In this document: one piece after another, positions 31,987 to 40,764 of the stretch | Position numbering within the stretch: the first letter of the stretch is position 1 | How the letters are laid out: every line of letters starts with the position of its first letter | From: Bacteroidota bacterium | GTDB taxonomy: Bacteria; Bacteroidota; Bacteroidia; Chitinophagales; Chitinophagaceae | Direction: 5' to 3' | Assembly (NCBI GenBank): GCA_026391115.1 | Contig: JAPLER010000096.1 | Location: 2,097-49,170, forward strand | Length of the DNA: 47,074 bases | Program-made: the position numbers and the translations under genes | Notes under the pieces: model-generated | What the model was told of the DNA's origin: nothing | Databases searched by the model: none | Seen by the model: the letters and a program-made list of their open reading frames with translations, nothing else

Positions 31987-33576
31987 CTAAAAATTGGTAG
32001 TAAGTGTAGCAGTAAATCCATAAGATGCAGGAACAAATCTGCACACACCGCCAACACAAAATAATCCTGCACGCTGCTTGCCAAAACCTAAACTAAACCT
32101 TGTTGCATCTTTTGTTACACTTGCTCCAACATTATAGTAATGTGTTTTAGTATCGCCATAATTGTATAAATCGCTGGCGTAAAAACTATATCTAGCAGAT
32201 AAAGAAACTTCAACTAAAGCAGCTGCCCAGTTTTTATAATCTTCATTTGTAAATAAATGTTCAACTCTAAACTTGATTGATTTTTGAGAAGCAAACTTAT
32301 ATACACCACCAAGAGCAACAACAGAGCTTAAAACGTCTTCGTGTCCTGCAGCTTGAATTTTTGAAGCATTGTAAAATATATTTTGTATACCTAAAGTAAT
32401 ATCAAGTTTCTTGTTCCACCTTTTTTTAAGTTCAATATTTACATCTCTGTAATATGTTTCATTTCCAATGCTTGTAATAGCACCTTTTTCTTTTAAAGAA
32501 CCATAGTAAGAACAGTTGAATGCAAGCTTTGCTCCATTTTTGCCACCAAGTTTACTCCCTTTTCTAAAATTATAAAAAAAATCTGCCTGAAAGCCTGTTT
32601 CACCCATTGACTGTGTATTGTAAACATATATGTTACTAGTTAGATAATCTTGTTGTTTAGTAAGTGCTGGCAAATAATTAACAGCAAGTTGTGTTGCAAA
32701 TTCAACTTCCCGCTCTGCTCTAAAATCCATATTATACATAGCCCTTGCTGTAAGGTTTATACCAAAATTATTTCCTGTAAAACTTGAATTGATGTATAAA
32801 GCTTTTCCTTCATCCATAATATTTCCATTAATATTATGAGGATCACTTTTTTTATTTACATATTCTACATCAACATTAAAATTATTACTAGCTACAGCAA
32901 GTCTTGTTGCATAAGCATTTACTGTTGAAGGATAGTCATCTATTGGGCCTGTATATTCCTGAAAACGACCAACATAGCTGCCGCCTATGTTTACTGTAGT
33001 ACTTGTAGGTTTACTCAAAAATATTTTTGTAATATCAAATTCTGCATCTGCACCTCTAACAATAGAGTTGGCATAGTCAAACATTTTTCTTGTTTTGCCA
33101 TACAACGCTTTTATTTTCATAAAATTTGTAGGTGCTACATTTATGTTTACTCCTTCCAATGCATTATTAATACCTATTTGACGATTTTCAAAACTTCTTA
33201 AAATCATTCCACTACCAAACTGCTCATAGAAATCTCCTACTTGGATACTAAAATTCTTCTCGGTATACTTGAAATATTTATTTACCATTTTACTACTATT
33301 TAATGGTAAATCATAATAACCAAGTATAGATGGCATATAACTTTCGTATTGAATGCCCATCATTAATTTACCATACGTGTAGTCTAATTTAAAAAAATTA
33401 TTAGAGCCCAATTTATCCTGTGGCACAGTTGTTCCAATACTTTCATCTTTTAAATAGTATTGAGAGTAGCTTTCAAAACTACCAGTAACGTGTCCTTTGA
33501 TGCTATCAAATAAATGCTGAGAAAATGAGTTATAAGATATAACAATGGCAATTGATGCCAAAAAGACTTTTTTCAT
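31987..33576 (-). CDS. DUF6029 family outer-membrane protein
   Basis: The 529-residue product has a signal peptide (about residues 1-19, ending in NSFSQ). The mature part is a long series of amphipathic beta strands, such as FSIQVGDFYEQFGSGMILR, VGRFQEY and YGFTATLTTNF, with the C-terminal Phe of outer-membrane barrels. The pattern matches DUF6029 proteins of Bacteroidota. It follows the TlpA-like gene by 17 nt on the minus strand and is convergent with the efflux adaptor gene. Its function is unknown. A barrel that carries or anchors a partner is a fair guess. Confidence 0.82.
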   Translation of the reverse strand: MKKVFLASIAIVISYNSFSQHLFDSIKGHVTGSFESYSQYYLKDESIGTTVPQDKLGSNNFFKLDYTYGKLMMGIQYESYMPSILGYYDLPLNSSKMVNKYFKYTEKNFSIQVGDFYEQFGSGMILRSFENRQIGINNALEGVNINVAPTNFMKIKALYGKTRKMFDYANSIVRGADAEFDITKIFLSKPTSTTVNIGGSYVGRFQEYTGPIDDYPSTVNAYATRLAVASNNFNVDVEYVNKKSDPHNINGNIMDEGKALYINSSFTGNNFGINLTARAMYNMDFRAEREVEFATQLAVNYLPALTKQQDYLTSNIYVYNTQSMGETGFQADFFYNFRKGSKLGGKNGAKLAFNCSYYGSLKEKGAITSIGNETYYRDVNIELKKRWNKKLDITLGIQNIFYNASKIQAAGHEDVLSSVVALGGVYKFASQKSIKFRVEHLFTNEDYKNWAAALVEVSLSARYSFYASDLYNYGDTKTHYYNVGASVTKDATRFSLGFGKQRAGLFCVGGVCRFVPASYGFTATLTTNF

Positions 33577-33593
33577 TCTATATTTTTTTGAAT

Positions 33594-34082
33594 TTATTTT
33601 AAGCTTTGGATTTCTTTAAGCAAGTTATCTTCTTCTCCTGCTATATAGCCTGTATGGCGATAAACTATTTTATTATTTTTTAAAATTAAAACGTGTGGTA
33701 CATCTGTAACAGATAGTGTTCTCTTTAATTCGCTATTTATGTCTAAAAAAACGTCAAATTGCCAACCCTTACCCTTTACAAAAGATTTTACTCGTTGTGA
33801 TGTTCTAGTATCATCAATTGCAATTCCAATAAATTTAAATGTTGTTTTGGCTTGCCATTCTTTTAACTCATCATTAATGTTATCTAACTCTGCAATGCAA
33901 GGTATGCACCAAGTTGCCCAAAAAGACACAACAACTAATGTGTCTTTTACATTTGAAATATCCGAAAAATTAACTTCTTGTCCGTTTATATTTTTTAGTT
34001 TAACATTAAAATTATCTTGCGTGTATGTATTTGACAATAAAACAAAAAAAAGAAATGAGCAGTAAAATAATTTTAGTTTCAT
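33594..34082 (-). CDS. TlpA-like thioredoxin-fold protein
   Basis: The 162-residue envelope protein has a signal peptide (about residues 1-22, ending in SNTYTQ) and a thioredoxin fold with the active site Cys59-Ile-Pro-Cys62 (FWATWCIPCIAELD). The cis-Pro loop is VTDVPHVLILKNN. It probably reduces or exchanges disulfides outside the cytoplasm. I start it at the ATG at 34082; an ATG at 34127 would add 15 hydrophobic and basic residues. It is cotranscribed with DUF6029 and divergent from the Omp28-like gene, which also has a CxxC motif. Confidence 0.9.
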   Translation of the reverse strand: MKLKLFYCSFLFFVLLSNTYTQDNFNVKLKNINGQEVNFSDISNVKDTLVVVSFWATWCIPCIAELDNINDELKEWQAKTTFKFIGIAIDDTRTSQRVKSFVKGKGWQFDVFLDINSELKRTLSVTDVPHVLILKNNKIVYRHTGYIAGEEDNLLKEIQSLK

Positions 34083-34171
34083 ATATAATTTTATGCAAAT
34101 AAATAGTTTTTTAAAAAATATAAACATATTATTTCCAGCCCTTTATCTTTAACCTCTAAAAATATTCATCA

Positions 34172-35521
34172 ATGAAAAAAAATCGTTTCTTATTGCTCTT
34201 GACATTCACTTGCTCTCTATTTATTTTCTCTTGTAAAAAGGATAACAATAGTGGTGGTGGCACAGGTAATGCAACAACTGCATTAACTTTATCTTTAAGT
34301 AGTAACACAATTAATTTAAGTAATCCACAGCCTGTAACAGTAACAGTTGTTAATCAATCTGGTGCCGATGTTACATCTCAATGTGCTATTAAAGTAAATG
34401 GGGTTGTACTTTACTCTTCAACTTATACACCATCTTCAGTTGGAAGTTTTACTTTTGTTGCAACAAAAGATAGTATTACTTCTAACACTTCAACACTAAC
34501 TGTTACAAATAGTTCTACATCATCTGGAGATTCTTTATACGTTTCTCTTTCAACATCTACAATCCAGTTTAATGATTTTGATTATACCACAATTACAGTT
34601 AACGACAAAAATGGTACTGATATAACAAGCACTTGTCAATTATTAGTAGATGGTGCTGGAATTTCTTCAAGAAATTATGTTGGAGAGTCTCTTGGAAATC
34701 ATAACATTACTGCTCAAAAAGGCTCTACACCTTCTACATCAAAAGTATTATCAGTAGTTACAGCGACTCCTTCACCTTTTACACAAAAACTTTTAGTAGA
34801 AGACGCAACTGGTGCTTGGTGTGGCTTTTGCACAAGAATAGCTAACTCTTTGGAAAATTATAAATCAAATCATCCAAATTGTATAGTAGTAGCAATACAT
34901 GGAGGTGGTGGCACAGATCCTTATAAGTATCAATATTACACCAATTTTAATTCAACATTTGGAGTAACAGCTTATCCAACTGCTATAGTTAATAGATCAG
35001 GTACTTGGTCAGAAAATGCAAGTGAATTAAATACGGCTTTAACAAAATGGGCTCCTCTTGGGCTTGCTATTGAAAGTAGTGTTAGTGGAACTAACATCAC
35101 TGGTAAAGCAAAAGTAAAATTTAATGTAACTACCAATAAATCAATGAAAATTATAGTGGCACTTGTAGAAAATGGATTAGTGTTTCCTCAAACAAATTAC
35201 TATTCTCCTAGTTCTGGTTATACACCTTATTTATATGGTGGTGCAAATCCTATTTCAAACTTTACACATAATGGTGTAATGAGAAGAGCTGCAACCAATT
35301 TATTTGGAGATGCTATTCCATCAACTAGTCAGTTAAAAAATAATATATATGAACTAGCATTTACAATACCAACAACAGGTGTAACATCTTCTGGTGCTAA
35401 TTTTACAGTTGTACCAGCAAATTGTTCTATTGTTGCCTATGTTGTAGATGGTACAAGTAATAATAAAGGTGTTTATAATGTTCAATCTGCTACTGTAGGC
35501 ACTGTTAAAAATTTCGATTAA
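34172..35521 (+). CDS. Omp28-related lipoprotein with thioredoxin-like domain
   Basis: The 449-residue lipoprotein has Cys21 in FIFSCKKDNNSGGG. Two immunoglobulin-like beta repeats follow (about 40-195, each with TVTV and LTVTN-type strands). A thioredoxin-like Omp28 domain starts near 200 and contains Cys217-Gly-Phe-Cys220 (EDATGAWCGFCTR). The KKD after the lipidated Cys resembles surface-export signals. Omp28 was first described in Porphyromonas gingivalis as an outer-membrane adhesin. A redox or protein-interaction role is likely but not proven. It is divergent from TlpA-like and DUF6029 genes, with which it forms a cassette. A terminator closes it. Confidence 0.9.
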   Translation: MKKNRFLLLLTFTCSLFIFSCKKDNNSGGGTGNATTALTLSLSSNTINLSNPQPVTVTVVNQSGADVTSQCAIKVNGVVLYSSTYTPSSVGSFTFVATKDSITSNTSTLTVTNSSTSSGDSLYVSLSTSTIQFNDFDYTTITVNDKNGTDITSTCQLLVDGAGISSRNYVGESLGNHNITAQKGSTPSTSKVLSVVTATPSPFTQKLLVEDATGAWCGFCTRIANSLENYKSNHPNCIVVAIHGGGGTDPYKYQYYTNFNSTFGVTAYPTAIVNRSGTWSENASELNTALTKWAPLGLAIESSVSGTNITGKAKVKFNVTTNKSMKIIVALVENGLVFPQTNYYSPSSGYTPYLYGGANPISNFTHNGVMRRAATNLFGDAIPSTSQLKNNIYELAFTIPTTGVTSSGANFTVVPANCSIVAYVVDGTSNNKGVYNVQSATVGTVKNFD

Positions 35522-35550
35522 AAGATTTCTAAGAATTATTATTAAGCTGT

Positions 35551-35584
35551 AAAAGGGCGTGTAATTATTTATACGCCCTTTTCA
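35551..35584 (+). terminator. Intrinsic terminator after the Omp28-like gene
   Basis: AAAAGGGCGT and ACGCCCTTTT, extended by two further pairs, form the stem, with a loop of AATTATTT. A short T run follows. It ends the cassette before the RND pump gene. Confidence 0.88.
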
Positions 35585-35653
35585 CATTTAGTTACAATTA
35601 AAATCTTTATTCTCATATCGTAAATAATTAATAAAATAGTATATAAGCAACAG

Positions 35654-35661
35654 TAATTTTG
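35654..35661 (+). promoter_or_regulatory. TAnnTTTG -7 element 4 nt before the RND pump ATG
   Basis: TAATTTTG ends 4 nt before the ATG at 35666. It gives the pump its own promoter, with almost no leader. No clear -33 TTG is visible. Confidence 0.4.
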
Positions 35662-35665
35662 TTAT

Positions 35666-38600
35666 ATGAATATTTCTGAGTTTTCACTCAAGCGTCCTGT
35701 ATTTGCAACAGTATTAAACATAGCAATTGTTTTGTTTGGTATTGTAGGCTATACTTTTTTAGCAGTGCGTGAATATCCTGCAATTGACCCCCCAACCATT
35801 ACTGTATCTACAACATACACAGGGGCAAGTGCCGATATTATTGAAAGCCAAATAACCGAGCCTATAGAAAAAGTAATCAATGGTATTCCGGGTATTAAGT
35901 CTATTAACTCGTCCAGCAGTGTGGGGCGTAGTAATATTGTTGTAGAGTTTAATGTTGGCGAAAACTTAGAAGCTGCAGCTAATGATGTAAGAGACAAAGT
36001 AGGGCAAGCAGTAAAAAATCTGCCACAAGATATTGATGCACCTCCAGTTGTAACTAAAGCAGATGCTAACAGCGACTTTATTATTTTGATGGGTGTGCAA
36101 AGTAGAACCAAAAGCTTAATGGAGCTTAGTGATTATGCTGAGAACGTTTTACAGGAACAATTACAAACTATACCAGAAGTTAGTGGTGTTAATATTCTTG
36201 GGCAAAAAAGGCCTTCTATGCGTATTTGGATTAGTCCAGATAAAATGAATGCGTATAATATTTCCTTTAGTGATATAAGAACTGCATTAGATAAAGAAAA
36301 TATAGAAATGCCGTCTGGTAAATTGTATGGCAATAAAACAGAATTAAGTATACGTGCTTTAGGTAAACTTACTACCGAAGATGATTTTAATAATCTAATA
36401 TTAGTTGAAAATGTAAATGGAATTGTTCGCCTTAAAGACATTGCAAAAGTAGAGGTGGGTCCAGAAAATGAAGAGTTTAGTTGGAAGTTAAATGGAGTAA
36501 GTGCTGTGGGTTTATCCATTACGCCACAACCAGGTGCTAACTATATAAGAATAGCAGATGAATTTTATAAAAGAATAGCAGCTCTTAAAAAAAATCAGAA
36601 TAATGATATAGAATTGATAACATTAATTGATGCTACACAAAATGTAAGAAAAAGTATTAAAGAAGTTGGAGACACTTTACTTATATCTTTTAGTTTGGTA
36701 GTATTGGTTATTTTCTTCTTTTTTAGAAATATATTAATCGCTATTCGTCCTTTAATTGATATTCCAATTTCACTTATTGCTACATTTTTTGTGATGTATA
36801 TTTTAGGATTTAGTGTAAATGTATTAACACTCTTAGGTATTGTATTAGCAACAGGTTTAGTGGTTGACGATGGTATTGTTGTTACAGAAAATATTTTTAG
36901 AAAACTAGAAAGTGGTTTAGATATTCGAAAAGCGGCACTTGAAGGCAGTAAAGAAATTTTCTTTGCTGTAATTTCTACATCAATCACATTAGCAGTAGTG
37001 TTTATTCCTGTTGTGTTTTTACAAGGTTTTGTAGGTAGTTTATTTAGAGAATTTGGTATTACTGTAGCAGTAGCAGTATTAATATCTGCATTGGTTTCGT
37101 TAACTATTACACCTGTTTTAAATGTAGTTTTAAACAGAAAAAAACAAGGTCACGGAAAATTTTATGATAAAACAGAACCATTTTTTAGAGGAATGGAAAA
37201 TGGCTATAATAAAATATTAACTGCATTTGTAAAAGTACGTTGGGTAGCTTGGGTTTTATTGGTAACTTGTCTTGTGATTATTTATTTTACTTATACTAAT
37301 TTGCAAACAGAATTAGCACCATTGGAAGATAAAAGTAGTATTCGATTTGCCATTACAGGACCAGAAGGTGCTAGTTATAGTTATATGCAAGATGTTGGTG
37401 ATAAGCTGCAATCTTTTTTAAATGACTCTGTTCCAGAAAAAGAATTTTCATTTGCTGCTGTGCCTGGTTTTGGTGGAACTGGCATAAATACTGGCTTGGC
37501 TCGTCTTAAACTGGTTGAACCTAAAGATAGAACCAAATCGCAAAGCGATTTAGCAAAGGAACTGGGTAAAAAAATTGGACGATTTAATCAAGCAAGAATA
37601 TTTCCAATTGAAGAACAAACTATTTCAATTGGCTTGGGATCTCGCGGTGCTTTACCTGTTCAATTTATTTTACAAAATCTAGATTTTGAAAAACTAAAAG
37701 CTGTTATTCCTAAATTTTTAGATGAAGCACGTAAGGACAAGACATTTAACAATGTAGATGTAAACTTGAAGTTTAATAAACCAGAATTGCAACTGACTAT
37801 TGATAGAATGAAAGCAAAAGATTTAGGCTTAACCACAAGTGATATTGCAGATGTTGTGCAAAGTGCATTTAGTGGCAGACGTTTGGCTTATTATATAAAA
37901 GATGGAAAACAATATCAAGTAATTTCTCAGGTAGAATATAAAGAGAGACAATCACCAACTGATATTTCTGGTTTGTATGTAAAGAATAATCGTGGAGAAG
38001 CCATACCACTTAACGCTGTTGTAAATTTTAAAGAAAGTTCAAATCCGCCAACGCTTTATCACTACAATAGATTCAAGTCTGCAAATATTCAAGCATCTTT
38101 AGCAGAAGGAAAAACTATTGGCGATGGTGTAAAAGCTATGCAAACCATAGCAAAGAAACTATTGGATGAAAGTTTTCAAACTTCACTTGGTGGGGCATCA
38201 AGAGATTTTGCAGAAAGCAGTAGTAATACATCATTTGCATTTGGCTTGGCATTAATACTTATTTATTTGGTTTTGGCAGCACAATTCGAAAGTTTTTTTG
38301 ATCCTATCATAATTATTATTACTGTGCCTTTGGCGTTAGCTGGTGCTTTATTAAGCTTATATATCTTTAATCAAACCATTAATATTTTTTCTCAAATAGG
38401 TATGATTATGTTGATTGGTTTGGTTACCAAAAATGGAATATTGATTGTTGAATTTGCCAATCAGAAAAGGGAGCAAGGAATGAGTAAAAAACAAGCTGTA
38501 ATTGAAGCTGCATCGCAAAGACTAAGACCAATATTAATGACAAGTTTGGCAACAGCTTTAGGTGCATTACCAATTGCCCTAAGCCTTGGCGATGCGAGTA

Positions 38601-38737
38601 CAAGTCGTATTCCATTGGGTATTGTAATAGTAGGTGGTATTATTTTCTCCTTAATACTTACCTTGTTTATAATACCTGCAATATACACTTATATTAGTGG
38701 TAAGCACAAAGCAAAAGAAATCAATATCAACGACTAA
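35666..38737 (+). CDS. RND-family efflux pump, inner-membrane subunit
   Basis: This 1023-residue proton-driven pump exports hydrophobic compounds. The first span carries SLKRPVFATVLNIAIVLFG. Two large periplasmic loops separate helices 1-2 and 7-8, and the proton-relay pair is Asp401-Asp402 in GLVVDDGIVVTENIF. A late GLVTKNGILIVEFANQ motif completes the AcrB/MexB-type HAE1 profile. Length and motifs indicate an intact pump. The adaptor is at 30909 and a TolC-like channel at 40765. The T9SS cargo gene in between is on the same strand with a 50-nt gap. Confidence 0.96.
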   Translation: MNISEFSLKRPVFATVLNIAIVLFGIVGYTFLAVREYPAIDPPTITVSTTYTGASADIIESQITEPIEKVINGIPGIKSINSSSSVGRSNIVVEFNVGENLEAAANDVRDKVGQAVKNLPQDIDAPPVVTKADANSDFIILMGVQSRTKSLMELSDYAENVLQEQLQTIPEVSGVNILGQKRPSMRIWISPDKMNAYNISFSDIRTALDKENIEMPSGKLYGNKTELSIRALGKLTTEDDFNNLILVENVNGIVRLKDIAKVEVGPENEEFSWKLNGVSAVGLSITPQPGANYIRIADEFYKRIAALKKNQNNDIELITLIDATQNVRKSIKEVGDTLLISFSLVVLVIFFFFRNILIAIRPLIDIPISLIATFFVMYILGFSVNVLTLLGIVLATGLVVDDGIVVTENIFRKLESGLDIRKAALEGSKEIFFAVISTSITLAVVFIPVVFLQGFVGSLFREFGITVAVAVLISALVSLTITPVLNVVLNRKKQGHGKFYDKTEPFFRGMENGYNKILTAFVKVRWVAWVLLVTCLVIIYFTYTNLQTELAPLEDKSSIRFAITGPEGASYSYMQDVGDKLQSFLNDSVPEKEFSFAAVPGFGGTGINTGLARLKLVEPKDRTKSQSDLAKELGKKIGRFNQARIFPIEEQTISIGLGSRGALPVQFILQNLDFEKLKAVIPKFLDEARKDKTFNNVDVNLKFNKPELQLTIDRMKAKDLGLTTSDIADVVQSAFSGRRLAYYIKDGKQYQVISQVEYKERQSPTDISGLYVKNNRGEAIPLNAVVNFKESSNPPTLYHYNRFKSANIQASLAEGKTIGDGVKAMQTIAKKLLDESFQTSLGGASRDFAESSSNTSFAFGLALILIYLVLAAQFESFFDPIIIIITVPLALAGALLSLYIFNQTINIFSQIGMIMLIGLVTKNGILIVEFANQKREQGMSKKQAVIEAASQRLRPILMTSLATALGALPIALSLGDASTSRIPLGIVIVGGIIFSLILTLFIIPAIYTYISGKHKAKEININD

Positions 38738-38787
38738 TTGTAAATAATACAGTCATCAAATGTAGCATAAAAAAGTTCCCTTTAAAA

Positions 38788-40722
38788 ATGATTAAAAATT
38801 TTAGATATTATTTATTATCCATTTTACTATTTGTTGTGGCAGCAAGTAAAGCAGCTGTTACAATTACTTTTAGTGCTGCTTCACAACAAACATTTTTATT
38901 AAATCCTCCTTATGTTAGTGGTGTAATTAACGACCCAACAGATGCTGCTTCAATAATTGGAATTAAGTTAGATGTAAATGAAAATAGTATACCAATTATT
39001 GCTACTGATTATTCAATAACTGTTACAAGCAGCAAAACAAGTGTAGTAAATGTAAGCAACGTTTCTGTTCAAAAATTTAATGGATATTTCATTGTAAAAA
39101 TATTACCAACAGGTGTAGGCTATAGCGATATAAAATTAACGCTTGCTAAAGGTTCAAGCACAGCAAATGTTACAGTAAAATATGCAGCATCAGCAGCATC
39201 TACAACTCCTACTACAACAAAATTCCATACTGGCATTTCTGATGCTTCTGCTGCAATTGCATTGGATACAAATTATATGATTGTTGGTGATGATGAGATA
39301 AATAGTTTGTTTATTTACGATAGAAAAAACTCTGGCTTACCCATTGCAAGTTTCGACTATCAAAATTTTTTAGGATTAACCGATGGAAGTACTGGAAATT
39401 ATATAGAAATTGATTTAGAAGCAGGAGTAAAAAGCCCCAATATTAGTAACAGAATTTATTGGATGAGTAGTTTGGGTACAGCAGGAAGCAGCAATAGTGT
39501 TAAAGCCAATATTAATAGATTATTTGCAACAAATGTTACAGGCACAGGTGCAACTACAAATATTGCAACTGTTGGATATTATAATAATATTCGTAATAAA
39601 CTGATTGCTTGGGGCGATAGTAAAGGTTATGATTTTACAAGCAGTGCAGCAGCAGGACACGACTCTAAAACAATAGATGGTTTTAATGTAGAAGGTATGT
39701 GTTTTGCACCTAATAACAATGATTTATTTATTGCTTTTAGATCACCATTAACACCCATAACCAATAGAACAAAAGCCTTAATAGCTCCCATTTTAAATTT
39801 TGAAACTTGGTTTAATAATGCTAGCCCAACAGGCAGCCCAACTTTTGGCAATTCAATTGAATTAGATTTAGGTGGTAGAGGAATTAGAGATATTATTAGA
39901 TTATCGAATGGTGTATATATTATAGTTGCAGGCAATTATGATAATTTACCATTAAAAGGTGCTTTGTTTAAATGGACAGGTAATGCAGCTGATACTCCTA
40001 CACTAATAAACGATTTTAATATAAGCACTTTAAATGCCGAAGCAGCAGTTGAAATATTTGAAAATAATGTATTAGCAGAAAATAAATTAGAAATCATTAG
40101 CGATAATGGATCTTATGAATTTTATAATGATGGAACCCAAGCTAAAGATTTATCTCAAAACAATTATAAAAAATTTAGAAGCGATTTATTTACCACTACA
40201 AATAATGTTTTGCCCAATAATATTATAGAATTTAAAGGCATAGAAAAAGATAACACATATCAATTATATTGGAAGTTTTCAATGAAAAATATTCAACAAG
40301 TCGTTGTTGAAAAAGCATCGAACGATTATATTTTTAAAAATATTTATACAACAAATACAATCAACTTAACTGGAAATTTTACCGATAAAACAATTGCTAA
40401 TTGCAATACACTTTATCGTTTAAAACTAATTGATAATGATGGTAAAATTAGTTATTCAAATACTATCATTTGCAAGCCAAATTATAATACAGCATATAGC
40501 ATTACTCCAAACCCTGCAAAAGAGTTTATACAAATAAAATCTACAAATAATTACACCAAACAAATTGAAATAGTTGATACAAAGGGTAGTGTAATGCTAA
40601 AAACAAGTTTCAACGATTTTGAAAAACGAATAGACCTTAAAAACCTTATTGCTGGAGAATATTTTGTAAAAATAAAAGTTGAAAATAATGTTATAACTAA
40701 AAAAGTAATAGTATGTAAATAA
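38788..40722 (+). CDS. Secreted beta-propeller-like protein with type IX C-terminal signal
   Basis: The 644-residue product has a signal peptide (about 1-21, ending in AASKA). An Ig-like region up to about 150 precedes a repeated strand-rich domain (about 160-460) resembling DUF3616-like propellers. From about 575 it ends in a type A sorting domain with SITPNPAKEFIQIKS, IEIVDTKGSVMLK, DLKNLIAGEYFVKI and a final KKVIVCK. That domain directs export by the type IX system. It sits between the RND pump (50 nt) and the TolC-like channel (42 nt), which is unusual. It has no catalytic motif that I can see. Confidence 0.85.
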   Translation: MIKNFRYYLLSILLFVVAASKAAVTITFSAASQQTFLLNPPYVSGVINDPTDAASIIGIKLDVNENSIPIIATDYSITVTSSKTSVVNVSNVSVQKFNGYFIVKILPTGVGYSDIKLTLAKGSSTANVTVKYAASAASTTPTTTKFHTGISDASAAIALDTNYMIVGDDEINSLFIYDRKNSGLPIASFDYQNFLGLTDGSTGNYIEIDLEAGVKSPNISNRIYWMSSLGTAGSSNSVKANINRLFATNVTGTGATTNIATVGYYNNIRNKLIAWGDSKGYDFTSSAAAGHDSKTIDGFNVEGMCFAPNNNDLFIAFRSPLTPITNRTKALIAPILNFETWFNNASPTGSPTFGNSIELDLGGRGIRDIIRLSNGVYIIVAGNYDNLPLKGALFKWTGNAADTPTLINDFNISTLNAEAAVEIFENNVLAENKLEIISDNGSYEFYNDGTQAKDLSQNNYKKFRSDLFTTTNNVLPNNIIEFKGIEKDNTYQLYWKFSMKNIQQVVVEKASNDYIFKNIYTTNTINLTGNFTDKTIANCNTLYRLKLIDNDGKISYSNTIICKPNYNTAYSITPNPAKEFIQIKSTNNYTKQIEIVDTKGSVMLKTSFNDFEKRIDLKNLIAGEYFVKIKVENNVITKKVIVCK

Positions 40723-40764
40723 AATTATTTTTTTAAGCCTCTGTTAATCAATACAAATCAATAA

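Noticed and set aside
36595..36987. Minus-strand frame of 130 codons inside the RND pump gene
   Set aside because: It overlaps a conserved region of the pump entirely and shows no independent motif or start context.
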